Assembly: GCF_004402495.1 (NCBI RefSeq)
Contig: NZ_SOFH01000017.1
Location: forward strand, 89,460 to 153,459
Length of the DNA: 64,000 nt
Source of the DNA: Cryobacterium sp. HLT2-28
Lineage (GTDB): Bacteria; Actinomycetota; Actinomycetes; Actinomycetales; Microbacteriaceae
Reading direction: 5' to 3'
The position numbers were made by a program, and so were the translations under genes. This document shows positions 1-9,018 of the stretch, in pieces; position 1 is the first letter of the stretch, and each line of letters begins with the position of its first letter. The notes under the pieces are model-generated. The model was not told where the DNA came from, ran no database searches, and saw nothing but the letters and a program-made list of their open reading frames with translations.

Positions 1-922
1 CGTCGGTGTTGTTCAGCCCGACGCTGATTGCGACGCGACGGAACAGCTGGAGCGAGTCCTCCTTCGCCTGGGCACTGACCTCGGCGAGGATGTCGGCGAT
101 GTCGACGTAGTCGGCGCTTTCGCCATCACGGTGCACGAGCATGGTCATCACGCTTGAGTAGCCGATTCGGCCGCCGTTCTCTGTGCGGTCGAACCGGTTG
201 AGCAGGAGCACGTGTCGTCCATCGACGCGTACGAGCCGGCGAGGGGGCACGGGCACTCCGGCCGCGGCCGCGAGGTCCAGCGCGGTCGCCTCCCAAGCCA
301 TGACGTCCCATTCGTCTTCCGGGTGTGGGAACTTCGCGATGAGCTGGCGGCTGTCGTTGTCGAGCACGGCAGCTTTCGGTCGAGCGCCTCCGAGGGAGCC
401 CGTTCCCGCGGCCAGGAGCAGCTTGAGGGCCTCGTAGCCGTCGTCGCCTGTGTCTCCTGACGCTGTGTCGGCTGCATTGAGAAGTTCGGGAAGGCTGAGC
501 AGCCGGGGCACGGTGTGGTCCGGCTCGAGGAACGCAGAGCCTGGTTCAGCCCGGTATCGCAGAGAACCTTGCCGGGTGACGTCGCTGACCCCGGCTAAGA
601 AGTCCGCGTCATCGAAGTCTCGCGGCCGGCGAGACTCTGCGCGCGCGAGGAGTCGCTCGCGTTTCTTGATGAGGTTGCGCCCCCAGCGGTCCGGCGCTGA
701 GTCCGAGAACGCTCCGGGCAGGCCCTGTGTCTGTTGGGTGCCGGAGACGAGCTGAAGCGCCGGGTCGAGCGGGTATGCGGAGGTGTGAGCAAGGTAGCTC
801 TGGTCGTAGTGGAACGTCGTCGAGGTGAGGTTACCGCGGCTACGGTGGAATTGCGCGCGGCCAGCGAGCACCGTCTCTCCGGCGAGTTCGACGTGCACCT
901 CGAGTGCGTCGTAGAGGGTCAT
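1..922 (-). CDS. hipA: HipA-type serine/threonine kinase toxin, C-terminus cut by window edge
   Basis: The minus frame opens with ATG at 922 and stays open to base 1, giving 307 codons. It overlaps the upstream hipB stop by 4 bp (ATGA), the usual hipBA arrangement. HipA toxins phosphorylate a cytosolic target (a tRNA synthetase in the best studied cases) and cause dormancy. I read the HipA glycine loop GSLGGARPKA, the following ATP-lysine strand LIAKFPHPED, an RLVRVDGRHVLLLNRFDR segment, and at the very edge GLNNTDD, the start of the catalytic loop whose Asp is the kinase base. An intact kinase core is therefore visible up to the catalytic residue. The last part of the kinase domain lies outside the window. 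The family is clear; the target is not known. Confidence 0.85.
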   Translation of the reverse strand, partial: MTLYDALEVHVELAGETVLAGRAQFHRSRGNLTSTTFHYDQSYLAHTSAYPLDPALQLVSGTQQTQGLPGAFSDSAPDRWGRNLIKKRERLLARAESRRPRDFDDADFLAGVSDVTRQGSLRYRAEPGSAFLEPDHTVPRLLSLPELLNAADTASGDTGDDGYEALKLLLAAGTGSLGGARPKAAVLDNDSRQLIAKFPHPEDEWDVMAWEATALDLAAAAGVPVPPRRLVRVDGRHVLLLNRFDRTENGGRIGYSSVMTMLVHRDGESADYVDIADILAEVSAQAKEDSLQLFRRVAISVGLNNTD

Positions 923-1215
923 CGAATGCGCTTCCGCTCGAGCTGGCCTGCTCGTGCTCGGCCGAGATCGGTGTCAAGTGGCTCCAGCGCCTTGGTGAGC
1001 GTCTCGAGGATCCCCAGGGCGCGGGCTACGCGAAGCACGACGTGGAAGCTCACGCCCGGATCGCCGTGCTCGAGCTTGCGAAGCGTGTCCCGGCTGATGT
1101 CGGCTCGGTCTGCGACCTGGGCGGCCGTGAGCCCGAGGATCTTCCGCCAGCCGGCGAAGTCCTGACCGATCTCGCCGGCGGATCTGAGGATCGCATTGGG
1201 CAGGTCTACTACCAT
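919..1215 (-). CDS. hipB: HipB-like XRE-family antitoxin and autorepressor
   Basis: A 98-residue protein with one helix-turn-helix in the middle: TAAQVADRADISRDTLRKLE reads as the XRE recognition pair, followed by VSFHVVLRVARALGI. It starts ATG at 1215 behind GGAGG (6 nt spacing) and its TGA overlaps the ATG of hipA. In this family the antitoxin binds HipA and represses the shared promoter. A 21-bp inverted repeat at 1249-1269, just upstream, is a plausible operator. The C-terminal tail is charged (RARAGQLERKRIR) and may contact HipA or DNA, which is inference. Confidence 0.8.
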   Translation of the reverse strand: MVVDLPNAILRSAGEIGQDFAGWRKILGLTAAQVADRADISRDTLRKLEHGDPGVSFHVVLRVARALGILETLTKALEPLDTDLGRARAGQLERKRIR

Positions 1216-1230
1216 GGAACGCCTCCGGAC

Positions 1231-1466
1231 TTAATGACGATTATTACGGCCACTATAGCGGTTAGTGGCTAGCAAAGCGGTCATTACTAGCGGTAGTTCG
1301 TGGCGTAATGCTCCTCGGCGACGATGTGCCAGGGCCGCGTTGAGCTGGAGTTCGGCGTCTTCGGCGCTGAGTTCACCAGTGAGGATTCGCCGGGCGGATT
1401 CGAGGGCTTCGACACTCGGGTAGTGGCCCGCGAGCTGCTGACCCTCTCGCGTTCGGGGTGGTTCCC
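1231..1466 (-). pseudogene. N-terminally truncated short antitoxin-like reading frame next to attL
   Basis: This minus frame ends in TAA at 1231 and reads LAGHYPSVEALESARRI followed by LTGELSAEDAELQLNAALAH. The run resembles small helical antitoxin-like proteins of the VbhA type, but that is a weak call. The frame stays open back to a stop at about 1518 without any ATG, GTG or TTG start, so the front is missing. It ends 16 bp before hipB. The missing front lies at the tRNA-fragment repeat, so the likeliest explanation is truncation when the island inserted or rearranged. Confidence 0.4.
1249..1269. promoter_or_regulatory. Inverted repeat, candidate HipB operator
   Basis: GCCACTA and TAGTGGC are separated by 7 bases, in an AT-rich patch 34-54 bp upstream of the hipB start. 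It is the only clear palindrome in front of the hipBA pair. The assignment to HipB is inference from position. Confidence 0.45.
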
Positions 1467-1519
1467 GAAAAAAAGAAAGACCCCGTGACCGATGGAATTC
1501 TGGGTCACAGGGCCTTTAT

Positions 1520-1560
1520 GTGTAGCGGGAGCGGGAATTGAACCCGCGACACCACGATTA
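1520..1560. repeat. attL: 41-bp copy of the tRNA-Met 3' end
   Basis: These 41 bases are identical to 17496-17536, which hold the 3' part of the intact tRNA-Met (T arm, variable region and anticodon-stem 3' strand). Identity stops exactly at 1561, where the tRNA would continue into its anticodon loop. A partial tRNA 3' end on one side and the whole tRNA on the other is the standard footprint of tyrosine-recombinase integration into a tRNA gene. Confidence 0.88.
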
Positions 1561-1652
1561 CGTTCGACCCGATTCGACCTGTTGGACCAACAGCGCGAAA
1601 CCTCGTCAAACCTCGACTGGACTAGAAGTTCCTGGTAAGAGGTGATCCGATT

Positions 1653-1751
1653 CTATCCAAATGCTTCTGCCCACTTAGGCCGGTCTCGACGCAATAAACG
1701 GTGAATAAAGGTGCGTGCGTCGAGTCCACTTTCAGAGGGCACAGTGACCAT
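1653..1751 (-). CDS. 32-residue frame resembling the N-terminus of the attR-side DNA-binding protein
   Basis: The frame starts ATG at 1751 and ends TAG at 1653, with no good ribosome binding site. Its segment ARTFIHRLLRR lines up with HSTFVHRIFRG of the gene at 17136-17444, and the DNA is also alike (acggtgaa followed by t/c and aaa). I read it as a decayed second copy of that island-end gene rather than as a working gene. Confidence 0.3.
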   Translation of the reverse strand: MVTVPSESGLDARTFIHRLLRRDRPKWAEAFG

Positions 1752-1759
1752 CGGATCAT

Positions 1760-1843
1760 AGGATCATCGATGGAGCCTTGGCCGCTCACTTCCTGCAAAC
1801 TTTGACCCGTCTGATCGAGGTCCCCTGGACGATCATCGTGTGA
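1760..1843 (+). pseudogene. Remnant: last 27 codons of a 2-oxoacid dehydrogenase E2 gene
   Basis: The plus frame reads RIIDGALAAHFLQTLTRL then IEVPWTIIV and a TGA at 1841-1843. The same ending in the intact E2 of this island (12701-14005) is RIIDGAVAAQFLQTLTRL then IETPWTIIA. The HxxxDG catalytic motif is cut at its front, and a short duplication (atcggatcat/aggatcat) marks the break. No upstream E2 sequence is present, so this is the tail of a deleted second E2 copy. Confidence 0.8.
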
Positions 1844-1846
1844 TCG

Positions 1847-2976
1847 TCACTGGGGATAGGTGCGGTGCTCGGACGGCGCGGTCTCGCTCCCCTGCCCGTG
1901 CAGAAGCGTGTCTGCGGTGCGGAGGAGGTCGTCGATCAGCGCACGGGCGCTCCCATACCGGACCAGAGGCGCTCCCTGGCCCGCCCACAGAGACATGAGA
2001 TCTCCGACTCCGCGGTCTGCGGCCGTGGGACGGAAACGTCCGGTGAGCCAGTTCTGCACAGGAAACGGTGCGATTCGATCCGAGTCTTCGAGGTCGCGCG
2101 TGAGGCGGTTCGGGACCCCCTGGCGAGTCGGCCACTCAACGCCTTGGTCAGGACCGTGTGGCCGGCGCCCTCGCTGCCAATGGCGGCACGGTGCACGGGT
2201 GCGGCCTCGGACTCCTCGGTTGCGAGAAACGCCGTACCGATCTGGACCGCGTGGGCACCCAGATTGATCGCCGCCGCCACGCCTCGGCCGTCGGCGATCC
2301 CGCCGGCAGCAATGACCGGAACAGAAACGGCGTCCGCAACCTGGGGCACGAGAGCGAAGGTGCCAACGAGTGAGTCTTCGGGTTTCCGAAGAAAGGACAC
2401 GCGGTGACCACCAGCTTCCATACCAGTAGCGACGATGGCGTCCACGCCGGCACTATCGAGAGCAATCGCCTCATCGACGGTCGTGGCCGTGCCAACTGTG
2501 AGGATGCACAGCCCCCGCGCGGCGTCGAGGACCTGCGCCGACGGGATACCGAAGACAAAACTCAGCACCGCCGGCCGCGCTTCGAGCGCCGCGGCAAGCT
2601 GTTCGTCGAAGGGGGGCAGGTAGGCGGCTGGACGCAGCGGGAACTCCACCTCGAGTTCGTCAAAGTATGGTCGCAACACGTCGAGGTAGTGGCCAAAAGT
2701 TTTCTCATCCGGACGGGTCTCGTCGCTTTCCTCGTGCGGTAGCCAGAGATTGAGCGCGAAGGGTTTCGACGTCGCACGGGCCAGGTCCCGCGCCGTCGTG
2801 GTGATTCGGTCGTAGTCGTAGCCATACAGCCCGTAGGACCCAAGGCCCCCCGCTTCGCTAACCGCGGCGGTGAGCTTAACGGAAGAAAGTCCGCCAAAAG
2901 GGCCGAGCACGATCGGCATCTCAATACCGAACAATCGGGTGGCTGGAGTGTCGCGCCAGGAACTGTCGGGATTCAT
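1847..2976 (-). pseudogene. Nitronate monooxygenase (2-nitropropane dioxygenase family), frameshifted near the C-terminus
   Basis: Flavoenzymes of this family oxidise alkyl nitronates to carbonyls and nitrite in a TIM barrel with FMN. The first frame (start ATG 2976) covers the barrel: FGIEMPIVLGPFGGLSSVKL at the N-terminus, then VDAIVATGMEAGGHR, PVIAAGGIADGRG and GAHAVQIGTAFLATEES, the FMN phosphate-binding strands. At a run of five C (2116-2120, G on the coding strand) the homologous reading moves to another frame: PNRLTRDLEDSDRIAPF, then VQNWLTGRFR and WAGQGAPLVRYGSARALIDD, ending at 1847. One more base in the homopolymer would restore a protein of about 375 residues. It could be a real frameshift or a sequence error. 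The zinc-ribbon gene at 3067 is divergent from it. Confidence 0.75.
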
Positions 2977-3066
2977 GAGTTCGCTTTCGTCGTATGTCGC
3001 GTTCGGAAGTGACTATTTCATGATCGTCTCTGAAGGCCTACGATCTCGAATACTGGGAGGTTCTTG

Positions 3067-3216
3067 ATGGCTGGGCAACGCAATCCGGGCGAGATCGTAG
3101 CTCGCGGTGAACCCGTCTGCTGGCTTGAACGAGTGTGCCCGGAATGCGGCGCGCTGGTCGAGGCGGACCTACCGGCATTGTGCTGGCGCTGCGGCGTCGA
3201 GGTCCAACCCCCCTGA
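3067..3216 (+). CDS. 49-residue double-CxxC zinc-ribbon mini-protein, copy 1
   Basis: ATG at 3067 follows a strong GGGAGG site. The 49-residue protein has CPEC and CWRC knuckles separated by 14 residues (GALVEADLPAL between them) and an earlier single Cys in PVCWLERV. This spacing is a treble-clef or rubredoxin-like zinc ribbon, so it should bind one zinc. A second gene at 16969-17112 is almost the same from PVCWLERVCPECGALVEADL onward. It is too short for an enzyme; protein or nucleic acid binding is the reasonable guess. I do not recognise a named family. It is divergent from the nitronate monooxygenase gene and stands alone on the plus strand. Confidence 0.7.
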   Translation: MAGQRNPGEIVARGEPVCWLERVCPECGALVEADLPALCWRCGVEVQPP

Positions 3217-3380
3217 ATCCACCCTCGGCCAGCCTGTGAGGATATCCGGACACTCGGGTTCTGACCCTGGTCAGGCCTGTCTGGCAACCTTGGCTCACCG
3301 CACCTGTGAGCTGCAAGGGCACTGGCTTGGCGCGCCGACACCATTGAGCACCGACCGTGGCCAGTGGGACATCGATGATG

Positions 3381-3752
3381 TCAGGTGCCAGGGTCATTGG
3401 CGAGGTATTCGGCCAGAATCCGCGCATGGTTTATCTGCGGGTCTTTCGCGCCGTAGACGAGGGTGATGGTCGTCGCGCTGCGCGTCCCGAGTGCGCGCAA
3501 CTCGGCGATGGCACGGACGGACTCAGGGGCGCCGTCAAGTTCGGCGCGGTACCGAGTGGCGAACTCCTCGAGGCGTTCCGAATCATGATTCCACCACATG
3601 CGCAGTCCTGGCGAGGGGGCCACGTCCTTGAGCCACGCATCGAGGTGAGCACGCTCTTTCGTTATCCCGCGCGGCCACAGACGGTCGACCAACACCCGGT
3701 AGCCGTCGTGGTCGGACACTTCGTCATAGACGCGCTTGATCCCTATGGTCAT
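3381..3752 (-). CDS. DUF488 family protein
   Basis: A 123-residue protein with the DUF488 signature: [20 protein letters not shown] near the N-terminus (residues 9-28) and [22 protein letters not shown] near the end. The fold is small and cytosolic; the biochemical role of the family is not established. The ATG at 3752 overlaps the TGA of the upstream oxidase gene (ATGA), so the two are translated together. Coupling of DUF488 to a terminal-oxidase subunit is unusual and may point to a role in oxidase stress, which is inference. Confidence 0.85.
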   Translation of the reverse strand: MTIGIKRVYDEVSDHDGYRVLVDRLWPRGITKERAHLDAWLKDVAPSPGLRMWWNHDSERLEEFATRYRAELDGAPESVRAIAELRALGTRSATTITLVYGAKDPQINHARILAEYLANDPGT

Positions 3753-5605
3753 GAGAGCACTGAGGGCGTCGGACCCGTGACCCCTGGCACTGCGGCGGAA
3801 GCGACGCCGGGGAAGACTGCCTGATTCCAGGACCGGCTTGCGTTTCGACTCATCTCGTTCTCCCTTCTAGAGACTGCGTCATAGGTGGGCGCATCTATCG
3901 CGTCCTTACCTGGACCGATTCCGACGGTCATGGCCACCTCTGGGTGGTTCAGGTCGAACGCGGGCCGTTCGGAGCGGATGCGCGGGATCGAGGTGAAGTT
4001 GTGCCGCGGCGGCGGGCAGGACGTCGCCCACTCGAGCGAGGCGCCGAAGCCCCACGGGTCGTTCACGGTGACCAGCGGAGCCTTCCGCGCCGTGATGTAC
4101 ACGTTCAGGAAGAACGGGATCATCGAGACGGCGAGGATCATCGCGCCGATCGTCGACAGCTGGTTCATCCAGGTGAACCCGTCTTCGGGCGAGTACGACG
4201 CGTACCGGCGGGGCATCCCGACGACGCCGAGCCAGTGCTGCACGAGGAAGGTGGTGTGGAAGCCGATGAAGAGGAGCCAGAAGTGCCACTTGCCCAGGCT
4301 CTCGTTGAGCATCTTGCCGGTCCACTTGGGCCACCAGAAGTAGAAGCCACTGAACATGGCGAAGACGACGGTGCCGAAGATAACGTAGTGGAAGTGCGCC
4401 ACGACGAAGTAGGTGTCGGAGACGTGGAAGTCCAGCGGCGGCGACGCGAGGATGACACCGGTCAGCCCACCGAAGGTGAACGTGACGAGGAACCCGAGGG
4501 CCCAGAGCATCGGAGTCTCGAAGGTCAGCGACCCGCGCCACATGGTGCCGATCCAGTTGAAGATCTTCACCCCGGTCGGTACCGCGATCAGCATGGTCAT
4601 CAGGGAGAAGAACGGCAGCAGAACGGAACCGGTGACGTACATGTGGTGCGCCCAGACCGCGACGGACAGTGCCGCGATGGAGATGGTCGCGTAGATCAGG
4701 GTCTTGTAACCGAAGATCGGCTTGCGGCTGAAGACCGGGAACACCTCGGACACGATGCCGAAGAACGGCAGCGCGATGATGTACACCTCGGGGTGGCCGA
4801 AGAACCAGAACAGGTGCTGCCACAAAATGGCGCCGCCGTTGGCCGGGTCATAAATATGGGAAAGGAAGATCCGGTCGGATGCGGCGGCGAGGAGCGCGGC
4901 GGCCAGCACCGGGAAGGCCATCAGCACGAGGATGGAGGTGACCATCGTGTTCCAGGTGAAGATCGGCATCCGGAACATGGTCATGCCCGGCGCGCGCATG
5001 GTGATGATCGTGGTGATGAAGTTCACGGCGCCGAGAATGGTGCCGAACCCGGACAGGCCAAGGCCCACCATCCACAAGTTGCCGCCGACCCCGGGCGAGA
5101 AGGTCGTGCTCGCCAGCGGTTGGTAGGCGAACCAGCCGAAGGATGCCGCTCCCTGCGGCGTGAGGAACCCGCCCACTGCGATGAGGCTGCCGAAGAAGAA
5201 CGCCCAGAAGGAGAACGCGTTGAGCCGTGGGAACGCCACATCGGGCGCGCCGATCTGGAGCGGCATCAGGGAGTTCGCGAATCCGAAGAACAACGGCGTC
5301 GCGAACATCAGCAGCATGATCGTGCCGTGCATGGTGAAGAGCTGGTTGTACTGCTCTTTCGTCTGCACGACCTGCAGGCCGGGCTCGAACAGCTGGGCCC
5401 GGATCACCAGGGCCATCACGCCGGCGAGGCAGAAGTAGACGAAGGAGGTGATCAGGTACATGTACCCGATGACCTTGTGGTCGGTGGAGGTGATCCACCG
5501 CACCAGGACGTTGCCCTTCTGGTCTGAAGACGGCGGGCCCGGGTGCGGGATACTCGCGGGTTCCGTCACCGTGGCCGATCTCAGATCTTGAATCCGCTCG
5601 GTCAT
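3749..5605 (-). CDS. ctaD: Cytochrome c oxidase subunit I (aa3-type), island-borne lone copy
   Basis: A 618-residue membrane protein that carries heme a and the heme a3-CuB site where oxygen is reduced. The ligands are all visible: [10 protein letters not shown] (heme a His), HPEVY (CuB His cross-linked to Tyr), WAHHMY (two CuB His) and [10 protein letters not shown] (heme a3 and a His). About twelve hydrophobic segments run from [19 protein letters not shown] to the end. ATG at 5605 is preferred to an upstream ATG at 5620. The last 80 residues (after PPPRHNF) extend beyond the core, as in actinobacterial CtaD. No subunit II, III or IV gene is nearby, so the protein must join subunits coded elsewhere. 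It overlaps DUF488 by 4 bp. Confidence 0.93.
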   Translation of the reverse strand: MTERIQDLRSATVTEPASIPHPGPPSSDQKGNVLVRWITSTDHKVIGYMYLITSFVYFCLAGVMALVIRAQLFEPGLQVVQTKEQYNQLFTMHGTIMLLMFATPLFFGFANSLMPLQIGAPDVAFPRLNAFSFWAFFFGSLIAVGGFLTPQGAASFGWFAYQPLASTTFSPGVGGNLWMVGLGLSGFGTILGAVNFITTIITMRAPGMTMFRMPIFTWNTMVTSILVLMAFPVLAAALLAAASDRIFLSHIYDPANGGAILWQHLFWFFGHPEVYIIALPFFGIVSEVFPVFSRKPIFGYKTLIYATISIAALSVAVWAHHMYVTGSVLLPFFSLMTMLIAVPTGVKIFNWIGTMWRGSLTFETPMLWALGFLVTFTFGGLTGVILASPPLDFHVSDTYFVVAHFHYVIFGTVVFAMFSGFYFWWPKWTGKMLNESLGKWHFWLLFIGFHTTFLVQHWLGVVGMPRRYASYSPEDGFTWMNQLSTIGAMILAVSMIPFFLNVYITARKAPLVTVNDPWGFGASLEWATSCPPPRHNFTSIPRIRSERPAFDLNHPEVAMTVGIGPGKDAIDAPTYDAVSRRENEMSRNASRSWNQAVFPGVASAAVPGVTGPTPSVLS

Positions 5606-5947
5606 CTTCTTGCACCCCACTCACCTGTGATAGACAGCCGATCGAAGAGAGCGCGGGTGAGCCGTCGACAGCCGTACACGCCCTCGACCTGGCTCGTATG
5701 GTGCAAGAATTTCTCCACGCTTCTCCCTCCCGACGGCACCTTGCGGCTCCGCATCGGCTGTGGGATGCGACGCACACTCCCGACGACTGGGACCAGGTGC
5801 ACTACATTGTGAGGATATAGCTCATTTTTAAAGCTGGCAATGGTTGTGACTCCGCGACCGTTGCGGCCGCACTCAGTGGGTCAGGACGCCTGCGCCCCGC
5901 AGGAACGAAGCCTCAATGGAACAGGTTCAGACCCAAACAGGGATCGG
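5606..5947. other. Intergenic region upstream of ctaD; no gene seen
   Basis: This stretch of about 340 bp has only short unsupported frames. On the minus strand TTGCCA (5840-5835) and TATATC (5819-5814) are 15 bp apart inside the only AT-rich patch, a weak promoter candidate for ctaD-DUF488 that would leave a leader of about 200 bp. No riboswitch or terminator fold was recognised. Confidence 0.4.
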
Positions 5948-6547
5948 TCACGCAGGGGTCGTCGCACCTAGCAGGTGTCCCATTCGTGCCTGCTTGGTCG
6001 ACAGGTAAGCGGTGTTGAACGGACTTTCTCCGACGACGAGCGGCACGCGCTCCACGACGATGCCGCCCCGAGCCAATTGGTGAAGCTTGTCAGGGGTATT
6101 CGTGATCAACTGCACCGAGTGAATGCCAAGTTCGTCCAAAATCGCCACAGCGGCTGAGTAGTCGCGTTCATCGGCAGGGAGTCCGAGCGCGAGGTTGGAA
6201 TCCAACGTGTCCAAACCAGACTCCTGAAGTCGATATGCCTTGAGTTTGTTGATGAGACCGATACCGCGCCCCTCGTGGCCGCGCATGTAGATGACGACCC
6301 CGCCGCATCGAGCGATCATGTCGAGCGCCGCATCGAGTTGCGGGCCACACTCACACTTCAGCGACGAAAATGCCTCACCGGTGAGACACTCGGAATGAAC
6401 GCGGACGAGCCCGCCGTCACCGAGGAGACCCGAGACGATAGCGAGGTGTTCCGCGCCGGTGACAAGATCCCGATATCCCCGAAACTGAAAGTGCCCATAT
6501 TTTGTGGGCACTCGGGTTTCGACCTCGAAGACCACCCGCGCGTTCAC
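5948..6547 (-). CDS. ribA: GTP cyclohydrolase II
   Basis: A 199-residue enzyme that opens GTP to 2,5-diamino-6-ribosylamino-pyrimidinone phosphate, formate and pyrophosphate, the first step of riboflavin synthesis. The zinc site is complete: [17 protein letters not shown] holds the three Cys; the catalytic [10 protein letters not shown] and AYRLQ segments and the GTP-binding LITNTPDKL follow. It is a stand-alone RibA, not the usual RibBA fusion. Its ATG overlaps the TGA of the transaldolase gene, making it the third gene of an operon. Extra flavin for the flavoenzymes of this island is a natural reading of the context. Confidence 0.9.
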   Translation of the reverse strand: MNARVVFEVETRVPTKYGHFQFRGYRDLVTGAEHLAIVSGLLGDGGLVRVHSECLTGEAFSSLKCECGPQLDAALDMIARCGGVVIYMRGHEGRGIGLINKLKAYRLQESGLDTLDSNLALGLPADERDYSAAVAILDELGIHSVQLITNTPDKLHQLARGGIVVERVPLVVGESPFNTAYLSTKQARMGHLLGATTPA

Positions 6548-7680
6548 CGCGCAGCCCGAAGCGCTGCATCGACAGTGTCAGAAAGCTGCCTCCACGAGGC
6601 GATGAATTTGTCGACTCCTTCGCGTTCCAGTGTCGCGGTGGCGTCATCGTAGGAGATACCGAGCGCGGTGATCGCGTCCATAACCGCCTGCGCAGACCGA
6701 TAGGTGCCGGCAATGGAATTGCCCCGAATATTGCCATGGTCGAACACTGCCGCGAGTGTCTTTTCCGGCATCGTGTTGACTATTCCGGGCGCGACAAGGT
6801 CGACCACGTAGGTCGTGTCAGGTAACGAGGGGTCCTTGACCCCAGTGGACGCCCACAGCGGCCGTTGAACGTGTGCGCCATCGGCAAGTAGCTCTCTGGC
6901 ACGGTCGGTTTCGAACTCGTGCTGGAAGATCTGATAGGCGAGCCGCGCGTTCGCGATACCCGATTTCCCTTTCACAGTCTGCGCCGCGTCGGTGCCGATG
7001 GCGGTGAGGAGCTTGTCGAATTCGGTGTCGACGCGGGAGACAAAGAATGACGCCACGGAATGGATGCTCCGCAGATCGATGCCTGCGGCGCGCGCGCTCT
7101 CCAACCCGCTGAGGTAGGCGAAGATGACTTCCCGATAACGGACGAGGCTGAAGATCAGGGTGACATTGACGCTAATCCCGAGCGCGGTCGCCGTGGTGAT
7201 TGCTTCGAGACCCTCGACTGTGGCAGGGATCTTGATGTAGACGTTCGGCCGATCGATTTTCGTCCTGAGCTTTTTGGCCTCGTCAACCGTGCCCGCCGCG
7301 TCGTGGGCGACGTTCGGACTTACCTCGATCGAGACCCATCCGTCGATACCGTCGGTGCTGTCGAGAATGGGGCGCAGGATATCGCACGCCGCGGCAACAT
7401 CGTCGGTGGTGAGTTCGCATACGGCCTCGGCCAAGGTGGTGCCGGCTGCGGCCAGGTGAGATATTTGCGCGTCGTACGCGTCGCCGGTGGATAGTGCCGC
7501 CGCGAAGATGCTGGGGTTCGTGGTGATGCCGACGACATGGCGTTCAGCGATGAGCATCCGGAGCCCCCCAGAAAGTATCCGTTCTCTTGAGAGGTCGTCC
7601 AGCCAGATGCTGACCCCTTCCTTGGAGAGCGCATCAGTGGGCGAGCTCGATGGGGTGTCTCGTGTCGCATTCATGTTCAA
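6544..7680 (-). CDS. tal: Transaldolase
   Basis: A 378-residue class I aldolase of the actinobacterial (TalB-unlike, Tal/Pgi-type length) branch, moving a dihydroxyacetone unit between sugar phosphates in the non-oxidative pentose phosphate path. The Schiff-base lysine is in [10 protein letters not shown], with [11 protein letters not shown] and [10 protein letters not shown] after it and [19 protein letters not shown] near the C-terminal side. It overlaps the flanking genes by 4 bp at both ends, so translation of the three genes is coupled. A chromosomal transaldolase presumably exists elsewhere, making this a spare or stress copy (inference). Confidence 0.92.
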   Translation of the reverse strand: MNMNATRDTPSSSPTDALSKEGVSIWLDDLSRERILSGGLRMLIAERHVVGITTNPSIFAAALSTGDAYDAQISHLAAAGTTLAEAVCELTTDDVAAACDILRPILDSTDGIDGWVSIEVSPNVAHDAAGTVDEAKKLRTKIDRPNVYIKIPATVEGLEAITTATALGISVNVTLIFSLVRYREVIFAYLSGLESARAAGIDLRSIHSVASFFVSRVDTEFDKLLTAIGTDAAQTVKGKSGIANARLAYQIFQHEFETDRARELLADGAHVQRPLWASTGVKDPSLPDTTYVVDLVAPGIVNTMPEKTLAAVFDHGNIRGNSIAGTYRSAQAVMDAITALGISYDDATATLEREGVDKFIASWRQLSDTVDAALRAAR

Positions 7681-8906
7681 ACCGCGTCCAACGGGATTTC
7701 AGTGTTTTCGAGATCCTGAGCTTCCACGTGCTTGCCGCGGCGAATGAGGCCCTGCAGGGCGTCGTTCACATCCCAGACGTTCACGTTCATTCCAGCAACT
7801 ACTCGACCGGAAGCTAGCCAGAACGCGATGAACTTGCGTGCACGTCGGTCTCCTCGAAAGACGACCTGGGCCCCACGGGTGAGCGGGCCGAACCCCGAGT
7901 ACTCCATTCCCAGATCGAATTGGTCAGTATAGAAGTACGGAATGTCCTCGTACGAGACGTCAGCGCCGAGCATCGCGCGGGCGGCCGTGCGGCCACCGTT
8001 CAACGCGTTTGCCCAGTGCTCGCTGCGCAGGCGTATGTCGGCCAGCGGGTGATATGCGTTCGCAATATCGCCAGCGGCGAAGACGTCCGGATTGCTGGTC
8101 CGAAGCGAGGCATCGACGATCACTCCATTGTCGACATCGAGTCCTGCGCCGACGGCCAGGCCGATGTTCGGAGTCGCGCCGACACCGACAAGGACAAGGT
8201 CTGCCGGAACGACTTCTCCGCCGGCTAGCATCACCGCACTCACTCGCCCATCTGAGCCCACAATGCTGTCCACCACAACGGAGAGCCGGAGCTTCACCCC
8301 GTTCTCCACATGCAGATCGGCGAACATCTGGCCGAGCTCGTCACCGAGCGCATTCGCCAACGGGACCGGATCGCGTTCGAGGATTGTCACCTCGTTGCCC
8401 AGCGACCGTGCGGTCGCCGCGACTTCCATGCCGATCCAGCCAGACCCGATCAGAACGAGCCTCTTTCCGCCGTCGGCCAGCTGGGCACGCAGCGCGTCTG
8501 AGTCCTCAAGCGTGCGAAGGTACCGCACACCGTCGAGCTCCACCCCCGGAATCGTCAGCGTCCGCGGCGACGAACCGGTAGCAAGAAGGAGCTTGTCGTA
8601 CCTGACGACCTCGCCGTTTGCGAGCCCGAGCTCGCGACGAGCAAAATCAAGCTTCTCCGCCGTCGTGTTGGAAGAGAATTCGATCTCGTTCTCCGAGTAC
8701 CACGTGTCCGGGTTGACGAACACCGACGCGCGGTCCGACGCACCGCTTAGATAGTCCTTCGAAAGCGGCGGACGGATATATGGTCTGTGTGTCTCTGCTC
8801 CGATCAGACGCACTCGGCCCGTGAACCCTTCCTCCCGCAACGTCCTGGCCGCTGAAGCGCCCGCCAGGCCGGCACCGACGATGACAAAGTTTCTTGAGCC
8901 GGACAT
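7677..8906 (-). CDS. FAD-dependent NAD(P)H oxidoreductase (ferredoxin/rubredoxin reductase type)
   Basis: A 409-residue two-dinucleotide-fold flavoprotein. [20 protein letters not shown] is the FAD Rossmann motif, [12 protein letters not shown] is the second FAD contact, [20 protein letters not shown] the NAD(P)H fold and [11 protein letters not shown] the FAD ribityl motif. Enzymes of this type reduce a ferredoxin or rubredoxin for a monooxygenase, or act as NADH-dependent reductases. No partner ferredoxin gene is near. ATG 8906 is preferred to 8975 because a TTGACA/TACAGT promoter (8959-8988) lies inside the longer frame. First gene of the operon with tal and ribA. Confidence 0.88.
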   Translation of the reverse strand: MSGSRNFVIVGAGLAGASAARTLREEGFTGRVRLIGAETHRPYIRPPLSKDYLSGASDRASVFVNPDTWYSENEIEFSSNTTAEKLDFARRELGLANGEVVRYDKLLLATGSSPRTLTIPGVELDGVRYLRTLEDSDALRAQLADGGKRLVLIGSGWIGMEVAATARSLGNEVTILERDPVPLANALGDELGQMFADLHVENGVKLRLSVVVDSIVGSDGRVSAVMLAGGEVVPADLVLVGVGATPNIGLAVGAGLDVDNGVIVDASLRTSNPDVFAAGDIANAYHPLADIRLRSEHWANALNGGRTAARAMLGADVSYEDIPYFYTDQFDLGMEYSGFGPLTRGAQVVFRGDRRARKFIAFWLASGRVVAGMNVNVWDVNDALQGLIRRGKHVEAQDLENTEIPLDAV

Positions 8907-8958
8907 TGTCGCTCTTTTCGATTTGGGTGTCGAGCGTTCTCCGCTCTCGGATATCACG

Positions 8959-8988
8959 ACTGTAGAAGCATCCACATTCTTTTGTCAA
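8959..8988 (-). promoter_or_regulatory. Promoter of the FAD-oxidoreductase-tal-ribA operon
   Basis: On the minus strand TTGACA (8988-8983) matches the -35 consensus fully and TACAGT (8964-8959) follows after 18 bp. A start point near 8952 leaves a leader of about 45 bases before ATG 8906. The AT-rich segment between this promoter and the divergent regulator at 9019 is the obvious place for the regulator to bind. Confidence 0.6.
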
Positions 8989-9018
8989 GATTAACTATTT
9001 TAGAGATAGGCTGACCAC

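Noticed and set aside
3944..5527. 527-codon plus-strand frame opposite ctaD
   Set aside because: Antisense to a fully motif-supported oxidase gene, low-complexity charged product, no start signal.
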